Shown here: one piece after another, positions 21,161-32,900 of the stretch
Numbering within the stretch: the stretch's first letter is position 1
How the letters are laid out: every line of letters begins with the position of its first letter
Source: Roridomyces roridus
Taxonomy: Eukaryota > Basidiomycota > Agaricomycetes > Agaricales > Mycenaceae
Assembly (NCBI GenBank): GCA_029378245.1
Contig: JARKIF010000163.1
Span: forward strand, 1 to 64,000
Direction of reading: 5' to 3'
Length of the DNA stretch: 64,000 bases
Notes under the pieces: model-generated
Seen by the model: only the letters and a program-made list of their open reading frames with translations
Database searches by the model: none
What the model was told of the DNA's origin: nothing
Translations under genes and position numbers: made by a program

Positions 21161-21889
21161 GCATGCCCTTGTGAAACCATCATCGGTGATTGTCGAAGGC
21201 GCTGCCTTGACGAACTCTTCAATTTAACCTGAAACGGAGGAGCACGCATGGTTCAGTACCGGGGGTTTTGCATGCGCCACAGATACTGATATCCATGCAG
21301 ACGACGACGTTGCTAGGGTCGAAAGTAGATCGTCATGCATGGGAGGAGCAGCCACGCAAGGTCTTGAAGATGGGGGAGCGCTGCGGTGGGAGATACGGTG
21401 CCAAGACACGGACCCGTACATCACGACACAAAATTAAAACAGCTTCTCCTGATGTCTCCTTGTCAACAGCTAGATCCGAACACATAGGAGTCGCACGGTC
21501 GCCGTTCTCCCGAACACTTACGACCGCTTAGGGGAAGACGTCGACGGTCGCAATTTCATCGCCCCCGGTCCCGAAGCTCGCTCTCTTTGGATGATGAACC
21601 AACTTGAACGTTTGCACCACGACCTGCACCGACGCTAGGAACTTCCCCGCTTCCCCATTGACAGATTTTCCCAGAGCAAATTCATTTCAATTTGATTTTT
21701 TCGCAGGACGATCGTGATTCTGTTCCTGAAATATTGATCCCCTGTAGGCTGTTCCAAAGTCTAAACTTGGCCCAGGCCAGGACGTTCAGGCGTTTTCAAC
21801 CAACCTGCAAAGAACAGTACTAGTCCATGGCCACGGAACCGTATTCTGACCGGACCATTGAAAACGGCCTTCTACGTTTTTTAGCACTT

Positions 21890-22300
21890 TCCTCGTGGCG
21901 GGGATCAATTGCGAGAAAGACGCCAATCCAAATTTACATGGCAGTAACACTGCAGTGTCAACCCAGTGTTGATACTGTAGACGGGATGGCAAAGTTGATT
22001 GTTCTCCTCCCGCCTCAAACACCCTCAAACCCGTCTCGGACTCGACTCGGATCCTGCCTGTATCGCACTTCCCGAGCTCCCGTCGGCGTAAGTATCTGAC
22101 GAATGCGATTTTCGTGGCGGAATCACGACGCCAATCCAAATATCAGTGTCCACTCGGGAGGAGGACCACTGTTGATCTTACTGTACATACATAGACGGGA
22201 TGCCGTTCATTGATTGTTCCCCGCCCACCTACCCCTCTAACCGTCGGATCCTGGCAGTGGCACTCCCGTGCCGTCGGCGTATCTGATCATGACGAATCCG
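21890..22300. repeat. Imperfect tandem duplication upstream of the lipocalin-like gene
   Basis: Two diverged direct copies of about 200 bp (about 21893-22110 and 22110-22300) share the order CGTGGCGG, GACGCCAATCCAAAT, TGTTGAT...GTA, AGACGGGATG, GTTGATTGTTC, CGGATCCTG, CCGTCGGCGTA and GACGAATxCGAT. The second copy ends about 135 bp before the ATG at 22437, so it may be a duplicated regulatory segment. Confidence 0.65.
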
Positions 22301-22436
22301 ATATGACCAACGTGCCGAGGCGCCGGCGGGTCGTTAATTGGATTCCGACGGTACGAAAAGAATTCCGCTGGTGCTTGTTCTATTTAACCCTGAATGTGCA
22401 TCCACGCCCACAACAACGATCCAGAAATGGCCCTCC

Positions 22437-23233
22437 CAGAAACATTCACCATGGCTGATCTCAGCGGCAAGTTCAGTCTGGTCGGTTTTTCCTTTTGCTT
22501 TTTTCCTTTTCCACTTTCGACGTGAACTCACCATCTGAGTCGACAGAACAAGATATTGACCGACTCTGAAGCAGCCGATCGAATGCTAGCCGGGCAGGGC
22601 GTCGGGCTTCTCAAACGCAAGGCGTTCAACCTCGTCTCTCCGGTGATGCATTTGAAGCACTATAAAGATGCCGACGGCGTCGAGTCCGTCGAAATTGAAC
22701 ATGTGAGTGGCTCTCGAGTTTTGTTCTTTCTGCAGCTGGTTGACTGTTGGAATTTATATAAATGTAAGCACTTACATCAAGGCGACTCCCCTCCGCCAGA
22801 GACGCGCCGGATGACATGGGTCGAGGAGGATGTGGACACCAAGATCTTTGGAAAGATTAGAACCAAGACCAGGTGAGTTGCTGCCCGCTTTCACTTACTT
22901 GAATGCAATAATGAACGTTCGGATCCTCAGACGCATCGCACTCACAGACCTCGACGACTCTGATTCCTTCCTCACCACCGGCTGGGAAACCGACTGCGCG
23001 TCATTAATCCAGTCAGATTTGTACGCTGACAAGTGGACTTCGGTTCAAGTGTGGGGTATCGAAGAGGTGGAGTCTGGCGAGCGAAGGCATACAAGGCGTG
23101 TCAAGTTTACTCAGACTGACAAAGGAGGCGGGGTTGTGCATTGTCGGTTTGTGTATGACTATCGTGAGTCTTTTCGGGGAATGGAATGGAGGAGGAGCTG
23201 ACGAATTCTTTTTTTCAAGTCGGGTCCGTGTAG
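22437..23233 (+). CDS. Small soluble lipocalin-like fungal protein
   Basis: Five exons with in-phase GT/AG introns give a protein of about 190 residues beginning MALPETFTMADLSGKFSL and ending VYDYLGSV. The pattern (LSGKF at the N-terminus, LKHYKD, WVEEDVDTKIFG, ALTDLDD, FLTTGWETDC, TSVQVWGIEEV, ERRHTRRVKF) matches a widespread uncharacterised fungal family that I remember as lipocalin-like, with a beta-rich fold. The last intron leaves only LGSV in the final exon, which fits the usual DYLG end of the family. I see no signal peptide, so it is probably cytosolic. A TATA-like CTATTTAACC lies about 55 bases before the ATG. Ligand and role are unknown. Confidence 0.75.
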
Positions 23234-23685
23234 GTTTGGACTCTTGAGGGCGACGCTTTGAAATGTAGATGAGATGCGAATTCAAGAGGAAAATAAAATA
23301 CTCACCATCGGCTGAAATTGTGCGGGTTTCCGTCGTTCTTTGGACAAAGTACATGAGACGGCTTGTCGAAAAAGTCTCCTCGCAGAATGGAGACACCGGC
23401 AAAACATGTTCGACATGATTACCTCCGTCGAATTGAGTAACGAGTGGAAACTCGTCCCAGCCCTCGATGTGAGATGCGAGAAGGAAATGCGATTACCACC
23501 GGTACATATGTATGTGTAGTTTATGTGTGCTAGCCGTGTACCAATGTTGCCTTTGAATTTGAATGGAACGAATTGCGATTTGTAATTGTCATTGTAATGC
23601 CCAGTCCGGTTGCCTCAGTCTTTGTCTAGTACCCATGTCATTCGCATCAGAGAAACTCGAATCACACGCAAAACGCAAACGCACC
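23234..23685. other. Short intergenic region between convergent genes
   Basis: This holds the 3' ends of two convergent genes. No gene or repeat is recognised. Confidence 0.5.
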
Positions 23686-25394
23686 TCAATCGGAATCACT
23701 ATCGATATACTCATACTCCTGCACCGCCAACGCACCCGAAGCGGAGGAGTACTTGCCATCCGCAGTGCGCCACGCGCCGTCTGCTTCGACGAGGACGTCG
23801 TCTACGCTTGAAGGTGTGGATTTGAGGATTTGGGTGAAGTATCTGGTGTGGTTTGAGATAAAGGGACGGAGGGAGGGAGTGAGGACGCACCCATCGACGA
23901 TAAGCTCACGCCAGTCTAGCGCGTTTTCGCATACGGGACACAACCTGCATATCCCTCAGTTAGTTCCAAGATGATTGAAGACGAGGGTAAACGCACCACG
24001 TAGTCGTCTGCTGCATAACAGAGTACCAGCTAGTCGCGTCAAAGCACCCCGCGTGGTTACACTTCACAGACCGCGCAGGCGTCGTGATGCGTGCAAAGCT
24101 CAGCGGGCAGCGGAGCGGGAGCTTGAGCGTGGAGGACAGGATCTCGTCATCCCCGTCGGAGGTAGGCGCCGCTGCTCGCTTCTTGTAAGTCCAAAGGATC
24201 GAGTCACATGGAGACGGTAATGCGCACCCCGACTCTTAAGAACCTCCTCCTCCGACATGAACCTCGTTCTGACGAGCGTATCAACGAGGCTCTCGACCGT
24301 CTTGGCCTCGACGATCTGTGCCACGAGGTAAAACTTCTTCATCTCGCCTGGCATGCCTCCTGACACGGTGTTCACGTACACCATCCTCACCGTATTGCGC
24401 TCGCGCGGGGCTGCGACGGCGCCAAGGTCCGGCGGGGGTGCTGTGCCGGGGCGCTTTTTCATTCCCTTGACGAGGGATGTGGGGATGAGGCTGTCGTTGA
24501 AGTGGATCTCGCACGTCGAGGGGAACTCGATAGGGCACTCTGCGTGGCTGCCGTAAGGGTGGGTGCCGTGTGGGGAGTAGAATTTGGAGGTCGTGCAGAA
24601 GAGGCGGAGTTGGGTTTGGCCATTTGCTGGGGAGCTGGCTTTGAGGAGGGTGAGTTGGGAGGGGGTGAGGGTGAATTGGAGGGTGACGTCGCGCCGGTCG
24701 GTCGAGTTGTATGATTCTGTGGAATTTGAGATCGAGGACCTCGTGGAAAAGGTGTGTACAGACCATGACACTCGAGGACTTGAGACACGGTCTGCTGGAC
24801 AGTGAAGAAGGGCGAGGGCTGGAATCGATATCCTATAGCAGCCGCTGTATAAGAGGAATGCATGCATGAGGTATTGAATTACCTGTAGCCAAAGTCAAAG
24901 TCGAGGGTGGATGTGGCGTGGCAGAGCCCGAGGCACTGCGACTCGGCGGAAGAGGAAGTTGAGCGGCCGTTCTGACGACCGGTGGTGCGCTGACAGAATA
25001 CGCCGCAGATGCTGGCATAGGGATACTAGGTGCAAAACTAATCTCTTCTCAAAGGAGCCATCGAGCAGGAAAGAACGGTGCACTCACCGGGCGATGGGTA
25101 TCTGGGCTTGCTCAATGATAGTTTTTGCGATGCGCCAATTGTTCCCGGTATCACTCGTTCTCCAAAACGCAAAGGTATCGCGAAGGCGATCTATGAGCTC
25201 TTGTTTGCGGCCACTTTTGCTCATGGATGTCCGGCAGGCAGTGTTTATACCGCTGATTATGTCCTTCAGGCCGACGACGGTGAGGGAGGGAAGACCATCG
25301 CTGACGGCCTTGAGTTGCATTAGATGGATTGGCTTTTTCTGAGAGGGAATGCATGCCTTCATTTCGGCCCAGGTGGATGAGGCCGGCGCAGTCA
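23686..25394 (-). CDS. E3 SUMO-protein ligase, SIZ/PIAS type
   Basis: The protein transfers SUMO from Ubc9 to targets, normally in the nucleus. From ATG 25392-25394 the order is: a SAP-type DNA-binding segment (LKDIISGINTACRTSMSKSGRKQELIDRLRD, near residues 40-75), a linker, a PINIT domain (from YRFQPSPFFTVQQTVSQVLE to RMVYVNTVSGG and KKFYLVAQIVEA), and an MIZ/SP-RING. The SP-RING has the Cys/His ligands in LPLRCPLSFARITTP, KCNHAGCFDATSWY and WLCPVCENALDW. The C-terminal tail ends in EYEYIDSDSD, a hydrophobic-then-acidic stretch that could be a SUMO-interaction motif. At least five short introns interrupt it. Its start faces the Rce1-like gene 80 bp away. Confidence 0.9.
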
Positions 25395-25474
25395 TGGCGG
25401 TTAAAGGAGAAGAGATTTTTGAAAGGATCACGTCAGCAGCACAGCCACGTAAGCGTCTTTTGTTCCTGACCACC
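25395..25474. promoter_or_regulatory. Shared divergent promoter of the SIZ/PIAS and Rce1-like genes
   Basis: Only 80 bases separate the two start codons, which point away from each other. Both transcripts must use this interval or start inside it. Open frames extend through it on both strands, so the true starts could lie slightly further upstream. Confidence 0.55.
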
Positions 25475-26669
25475 ATGCCACCGATCCAGCCATTCAACGA
25501 CTACCCGTTGTCCTCCACCGCTGCTCATCTGCTTGCGCTCTCGTTCTCGGTATCGTATGTTGGCTCTCTCTACTTTGTCAAGAACGTCAGGTCACGCTCT
25601 CTCGACCCGCGGACGCGCATCACGCCTGGGAGTCGGGACGACCCTGCGGTCATTCGCTCCCGTTTGGCAGCAGTCACAGTCGCTACTACGCTCAACTGCA
25701 TCATCGTCTACGTGCTAGTCCAGAAATCTAGCCCGCCCTCCGTACGGCATCTTCTTTCCGAGCTCCCCGATGCGTCTCACTTTTGCAGTCTGCTCATACT
25801 TTGAGCACCACACTAAAGCTCCTCGGTGTGCGGTGGCCCGAGAACGCTCCGTCATTCTTTCAAACACCCGTCCTTTTCCTTGGCCCGCTCTACGTGAGCT
25901 ACATCTCTTCGACTCTCCCCGGTCAATATCGGTTCTCCATGCAACGCGACTTTACCGACGTGTTTTACTCGTTGATTGGATTCCGCAATTATGTCTGGGT
26001 AAGCTCCTTGCTTCTTTGAGAGCATCCGAGTTTGACAATGCATAGGGCCCTCTGACGGAGGAAATCGTCTTCCGCGGGTGCGTGCTCGCAGTCTACGCCA
26101 TGAGCGGTGTGAGCCGCGGTAAAATGATCGCTTTTGCACCTCTTGCCTTTGGTCTCGGTACGTCGTTCATTCTTACTCGCTCCCTCACTCATCTACCCAC
26201 AGCGCACTTCCACCACGCACGAGAAACGTACAACCGCCTCGGGAAGAACAAGGACGCTTTAAAACGCGCTCTGCTCGGTGCTCGTGAGTACCCAGTCCGA
26301 CCACCACGGTTAGTTTCGCTAAGTGTTGTCCAGTCTTCCAAACAGCCTACACGACCGTCTTCGGCGCCCACACCTCGTACCTCTTCCTCCGCACCTCTTC
26401 CATCCTGCCACCCCTCACAGCGCACATCTTTTGCAACATCATGGGCATTCCGCAGATCCAGGACGAGTTGAGGAGGTTTCCGAAGAAACGGGGTCGTGCG
26501 TGTCCTTCCTTCCGTTCGCAACTTCATATTGATCTGGACCGCAGAAATCAGGACTGTGTATATTGTCGGTATCCTTCTCTTTGCGGGTACGCTCGTGCCT
26601 TGGACGAAGAGCGAGGGGAGCGTGTATTGGCGTGCGCCGGTCGAGTTTTGGAAGGCGTTGATCGAGTGA
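25475..26669 (+). CDS. CAAX prenyl protease 2 (Rce1-type)
   Basis: The product is an ER membrane endoprotease that removes the last three residues of prenylated CAAX proteins such as Ras. The start MPPIQPFNDYPLSSTAAH is followed by several hydrophobic segments (LLALSFSVSYVGSLYFV, LAAVTVATTLNCIIVYVLV, FLGPLYVSYISS). The catalytic motif GPLTEEIVFRG (EExxxR) is preceded by an intron. A second motif has His in GLAHFHH, across an intron, and a third in TAHIFCNIMG. The C-terminus contains a final hydrophobic helix (YIVGILLFAGTLVPW) and ends EFWKALIE. About six introns of roughly 50 nt are needed. Length and motif order fit the family. It shares a promoter interval with the SUMO ligase gene. Confidence 0.88.
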
Positions 26670-27920
26670 AGTGCGGCTTGCTTTCAATTTTGTTTGGGTT
26701 TTCTGGAATTCGATACTTGAAGCGCATATGAGGAATCCTTGGTCTGTCATCGCTGTGCGACCTTTGTCAGATACCAGCTGCGATCGAGGTGGGTTCGACT
26801 CCCCTTCAGTTCGCATGCGTGTCTCTCTGTCTTTTTTGCATACCAGATCACCTGCCTCTCTCCATCCGTGGTGCCGTTGATATGGGGCAGTTCGATCTTC
26901 TATGGAACAGACGGGGATGCGTTCATTGCCTGCGTTGACCTGAGTGGTGGGTTCGATTCCTACACTCACCGTAAGCTGGTCAGCCCTTCGTTTTTTATAT
27001 ATCGGCGACAACATGATTGTGTCCAGTCGGTCTCGAAACCCGTTGCCCCTTGGAAACCCTTCACATACCGTGGACTACACTTGGGTTTGCAGAAATCCTA
27101 GTTCCAAAGATTGACCTCTGTAGTGGTTGAAATTCAGTCGACTCGCGTGCTCTCGCAAATTGCAATGGAGGTGGTATGTGGTGTCGCCTTCCCGACGAAC
27201 GTTCAAGCGTCCAACTCGGGTCTGGGGTTCGATTCCTCGTCGACACATGCGTAGGTCACCCTATCTCTTCTTCCTTTTTTCTGGTGTTCGCTGTTTGGAA
27301 TGTTCTTATATAAATGAAATGGGTGGATAACTCACGTCTCTGTAGATTTGATTTTGTTTAGTTCGTTCGGGAATTCGATAAATCGACGCATACACACATT
27401 GAAGCCCATGCCTGTGTCTTGGAGCCCAGGAGACACAACATAAGCATCCTGTGGTGGGTTCGTACACTCTGATACACGCAGCTTGGACACCAGTGGGATA
27501 CAGAGCGCATTCAGTGTCCCAACAAGCTTTCCCTCCGTCCGTTTCAACGGGACGATTGTGGGTCTTTTTTGAGACCTGGCTTTACTTCTAGGAATGTTCT
27601 TTGTAAAAATCAAATGTGTGGATAACTCACGTCTCTGTTCCCTTTCCGCGTCGCCAGTGCCACTGGGAGAGGTTGACACCACGGCCGCCCGAGGTTCCCG
27701 CTGCATTGCAGTTTATGTCGTTTGGTCCCTGCCACCTTCGAGTGCAAGTAGCCACAGACGGTTCGAACCCAACGCATATACTTCGGAGGGCCGTAATTTG
27801 AACTGCACGAGGACATGGGACTTGAATCATAATCTTCAATCATTTGATAATATTTGACCTTAATGTGTGCATAACTCGACTGCTATCTCAAGCCCGTTCG
27901 ATTCTTATAGTAGGACTGGC
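26670..27920. repeat. SINE-like cluster with Pol III B-box motifs
   Basis: No protein gene is seen. The B-box consensus GGTTCGANTCC recurs on the plus strand at about 26792, 26950 and 27226, and a palindromic GGTTCGAACC occurs near 27760. Two are followed by a variable spacer, then CGCATGCGT or ACACATGCG and a pyrimidine-rich run. Their upstream parts share tRNA-like spacing, so I read them as several short tRNA-derived elements in tandem rather than working tRNA genes. Confidence 0.5.
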
Positions 27921-29859
27921 CTAACTTCTGGCTCGAATCCTCACCGGCACCTCCCCGAGCCCAAACGTCGTCCCATACAAACTCGCACCCGCCATTATCT
28001 GCTCAAAACACTCTTCCCTCGTCTCCCCGTCCAACAACACAGTGTCCACCTCCCAGTCCCACAGAAAGTGCGCGAGGAAGCACACCACCTCGGTTTGTGC
28101 GAATCGCCTGCCGACGCACATCCTGGGTGCAGAACCGAACATTATGATATCGTGGTCGGGTACGTCGTGCCAGCGTGAGGGGTTGAATGTCTGTGGGTTG
28201 GGAAAATCGTGTGGGTTGTGGCAGACGGCCATGGTGTCAATTATGATTCGGGAGCCGGCTTTGATTAGTATGTCTTTTTGAACGGGTCGGTCGCTTCGTA
28301 TGATCATATCTTCAGGCACGTCTCGAGGGAGGTTGATGGTGGCAGCTACGAAAGATGGGTTTCAGAGCATATTTTGTTGGATGTGGACTTACGGACGAGT
28401 CTGTGCGCCTCATGCATACAAGCCAGTACATATTTCAGGTTCGCAACATCGCGGAGGTCCTACAGAGATTAGGTTGGGTGAAAGCGAGAGGGCGAGCGTA
28501 CTTACCATGTCAGCCATGGACTTTACCTCTCGCCGGATCTCCTGGTATGCTTTTTCTTGCTCCTCCGGATACAGTCCCAAAAACACGAGTGTGGACATGA
28601 GCGCCCTGGCCGTTGTTTCTAGAGCACAATCAGTCTGTGAATCTTGGCAATAAGTACGAGCTACCGTTCCCCGCAAACAGGAGGGAAAGCATATTTCCCG
28701 TCTGCAATAAATTGAGTTCAAATACGCAAAGCGACACTTACTACTCACGACCTCAGAAGGCGTCAAAGTGTATTTGCTGTCCTCTTCCGTCGCCGAGATG
28801 AGTTTCGTAAAAAGGTCCTTTGCGTGTTCTTCGCCAAGCTCTTTCTCGGACGAGTACTGTGCCTGCTTGCTAGCAGCGATCGAATTGAGGAGGGTCAGGA
28901 CGGTTTTCCAAGACTGGTCAATATGGCGTAGACTGAAGATCTGTCGGCTTTATTACACGGACTCCGACAGAGGCCTACCTTTTGATTGGGAGGGACCAGA
29001 CCCATTTCGGAAATATGAGACGGTGGATGAGTGTTGAAGATGCCACTGAAAGAGCGCGATTGAAGATGGCGATTTCGTCTTGAGATGTACCACCCTGGTT
29101 CCAAGAAACGGGCATCCCGAAACCGCATCTGCAAACCATAACCAAGGTGAACTACTCGCCGGTCGTTAGTTGAATGAGTCTGGTGTCTTTTCAACTCACG
29201 CGGTGCAAAAGGGAACGCAAGTTGGTGACAACTTGATCGGAACCGAACTCGTCTTTCATGCTGCTGTATAACGAGGTCGATTCCTCGACTACTCTGCTGA
29301 ACCTGGGCGAAGTATGTAAGAATACCGCCGAATATCGGAGGATAGCAGCCTACATTTTCGTAGTAAAAGCCGGAGCGACTACTCGACGATGCCGTTTCCA
29401 GTCTTCGCCGTTGGTAGATACGATACTGGTTCCCCACACACTAGGATGGTCGTCAGAATGAATCGAATACGTCAACTCGGGATATTACCTTTCGGTCGTA
29501 AAGTCCACGGGGTTCACAAGACAGTGACTCGCCCTGGCATCATTTCCGAAAATTGAGCACGCCACCGCATTCCGCATCAGACAGCATGTTGTTGATATAG
29601 AGTGACCTTTGGAAGGGAGATTGTCTCTCCATGCGCATTGAAGATAAGTAAGTGCTGGAGAGGCACGGTACGGGATTAAACGCACCTGGAACTTCCAGAG
29701 CCACACCCGAATAACAATGAGACAGGCACATGCTGCCCCAAAGGAGTCCGTGGTGGTGGTTAGCGACAAGAAGTAGCGTCACTGATCCGAGCAGTTCGTG
29801 ATCAGCTTCTGATTGCCGAGTACCTCACCCAGGGCAGTGTCTGTCAAGATCTCATCCAT
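27921..29859 (-). CDS. Cytochrome P450 monooxygenase
   Basis: A haem-thiolate monooxygenase read on the minus strand. The haem loop is FGSAPRMCVGRRFA (Cys ligand), near the C-terminus that ends VPVRIRARS. The K-helix ExxR is EAHR in KYVLACMHEAHR. The I-helix region has LLFAG, then ETTARALMSTLVFLGL across an intron. The C-helix region shows STNGEDWKRHRRVVAPAF, a typical WxxxR. The PERF-like region is NPQTFNPSRWHD. There are about ten short introns. The start at ATG 29857-29859 (MDEILTDTAL) is tentative: the first exons and the N-terminal membrane helix cannot be fixed by eye. Substrate is unknown. It is divergent from the NB-ARC/TPR gene, with only about 60 bp between starts. Confidence 0.85.
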
Positions 29860-29918
29860 AAATACTTCTGCCACGTCAGGACCTCTCTTATCTTCTCACC
29901 TACACCACACCCCATTCA

Positions 29919-32900
29919 ATGTCGATACCAATGACTGAAATGCAGACAGGGACACATTTCCATATCCATGGTAAGTCAACATGGCCCAGTCTTGCGACAA
30001 GGGTCAGTACTGACCTGGCTTTCAGGTGGCACTGGTGGTCCTGGTGGGGCAGGCAACCAACATGGGGGAGACGGAGGTTCTGGTGAAGGGGGAGCCCTCT
30101 TTTATGGAAGTCAGATCACCAACTTGAAGTAAATCCCTAGTGCCTCTACAGACCCAGATCTGACAGTACACAGTGTTTATTCACATAGCCAAGAGCCAAG
30201 ACACCAAGGTCAAATTGAACTCATCAGTACGTACCAAATAAATATCTGAGGCCCACTAAGCAGATATCACAGTGCAAGAACAATGCCACACTGCTCTGGC
30301 ACTTGTCAGATGTCCTCCAGCCTCTCAGATCTTCCAGGGCCGACAGGACATTCTTGACAAAATGCAACAGTACTTTTCCCAGGAACCCAAGAAGAGAAGG
30401 ATTTTTGTCCTCCATGGGCTTGGTGGCACTGGGAAGACTCAGGTGGCTTTGAAATTTCTTGAGTCAATTCATGAGTATGCAATCCTTGATCATTGTCACG
30501 GAAAACACTGCTTCTGATTAACAACTTTTCCAGGTTTACAAAGCGGTTCTTTGTGAATGCCAGCTCTCCTGAGGCTCTCAAAACATCCTTTATGAACATA
30601 GCAATTTCCCAGGGCTTTGGAAAAACACCAGAAGCTGGCTTTCAGTGGCTTATTTCTGAAAACAAAGAGTGGACTCTCCTCTTTGACAATGCAGATGATC
30701 CAAAACTGAAGCTATCACCATTCTTCCCCCAATGTACCCATGGAAATATTATCATCACTTCCCGAAACCCACAACTTGCTGCTTATGGGCCTGCTTCTCA
30801 CTCACAGGTGGGAGACTTGGACAAAGAAAATGCAGCTCTTCTTCTTCTTGCAAGAGCGGTGAAGGAGCACACAGATGAGAACCATACATTAGCCATGGGC
30901 ATTGTACAGGTAGGTTCCAAGTTCTTCAAACAATGATCTCATGCTTAATCAAGATGCACAGGAGCTCTCGTGCTTGCCTCTTGCAATTGTCCAGGCTGGG
31001 GCTTATATTGCCAAGTTCAAATGTCTCCTGGATTATCTGGATATCTACAGGCAGAACAGGGAAGAGTTACTTCGACAGCACCCTGATCAAACTCTTGATG
31101 ACTATGAATGGACTGTCTATACAACCTGGCAGATTAGCTTTGAGGAACTCAGCCCGGTAGCTGCCCAGTTTTTACAGTTCTGTGCTGTATTGCACCACAG
31201 CAATATTCCCCAGTCAATATTTGCCAATGCCACACAGTGGATATTGAACAATGAGGGGAATGAAACTGAGTCAATGGGGAAAGCCAGGAAATTTCTCCAA
31301 AACTTTGTCTCAGGTTCAGGAACTTGGTCAAAACAATATTTCAGGAATATTGTGGCGGAGATTGAAGAATATTCACTGATTCAGAGCCAGGAAGCCAGTG
31401 GTACGCTAGATATGCATCCACTTGTGCATCTGTGGTGCTCAAGCACCCTACCTGATGAGGGAACAACACGGGCATGCATGGTAAATGTGGTGGGGATGGC
31501 AATAGATCTTCGCCCTGATGCATATTTGGAGAGGATCAGGATGATGGCTCATGTCAACATGCTTGTCCCAGATTTCACTGTGGTAAATGCTCAGTTCTGG
31601 ACGCGATATGCATCGATGTATTATGATGGAGGTAAATTTGAGCAAGCAAAGGGTTTGCGTGAACTGGATCTGCAGAGACAACGGGAGCTGCTTGGAAAGC
31701 ACCACCCTGCCACCCTGAGGGCCATGGCCAACCTTGCAAGCACGTACGGGCAACTGGGTCGGTACAGAGAGGCAGAGCCCCTTGAAATTTCTGTCCTCAA
31801 AGAGTGCCAGAAACTCCTTGGCGATGGCCATCCTGACACCCTGAAAGCCATGGCCAACCTTGCAGTCACATACGGGCAACTGGGCCGGCACAGAGAGGCA
31901 GAGCCCCTTGAAATTTCTGTCCTCAAAGAGCGTCAGAAACTCCTTGGTGATGGCCACCCTGACACCCTGTTAGCCATGGCCAACCTTGCAAGCACGTACG
32001 GGCAACTGGGTCGGTACAGAGAGGCAGAGCCCCTCAAAACTTCTGTCCTCAAAGAGCGTCAGAAACTCCTTGGTGATGACCATCCTGACACCCTGAGAGC
32101 CATGGCCAACCTTGCAAGCACGTATGGGCAACTGGGTCGGTACAGAGAGGCAGAGCCCCTCAAAACTTCTGTCCTCAAAGAGCGTCAGAAACTCCTTGGC
32201 GATGGCCATCCTGACACCCTGAGAGCCATGGCCAACCTTGCAGTCACATACGGGCAACTGGGCCGGCACAGAGAGGCAGAGCCCCTTGAACTTTCTGTCC
32301 TCAAAGAGCGTCAGGAACTCCTCGGTGATGGCCATCCTGACACCCTGTTAGCCATGTCCAACCTTGCAAGCACATACGGGCAACTGGGTCGGTACAGAGA
32401 TGCGGAGCCCCTTGAAATTTCTGTCCTCAAAGAGTGCCAGAAACTCCTTGGTGATGACCATCCTGACACCCTGAGAGCCATGGCCAACCTTGCAAGCACG
32501 TATGGGCAACTGGGTCGGTACAGAGAGGCAGAGCCCCTCAAAACTTCTGTCCTCAAAGAGCGTCAGAAACTCCTTGGCGATGGCCATCCTGACACCCTGA
32601 GAGCCATGGCCAACCTTGCAGTCACATACGGGCAACTGGGCCGGCACAGAGAGGCAGAGCCCCTTGAACTTTCTGTCCTCAAAGAGCGTCAGGAACTCCT
32701 CGGTGATGGCCATCCTGACACCCTGTTAGCCATGGCCAACCTTGCAAGCACGTACGGGCAACTGGGTCGGTACAGAGAGGCAGAGCCCCTCCAACTTTCT
32801 GTCCTCAAAGAGCGTCAGAAACTCCTTGGCGATGGCCATCCTGACACCCTGAGAGCCATGGCCAACCTTGCAAGCACGTACGGGCAACTGGGTCGGTACA

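Noticed and set aside
22626..22817. Minus-strand frame opposite the lipocalin-like gene
   Set aside because: The plus-strand model has consistent splicing and a family pattern.
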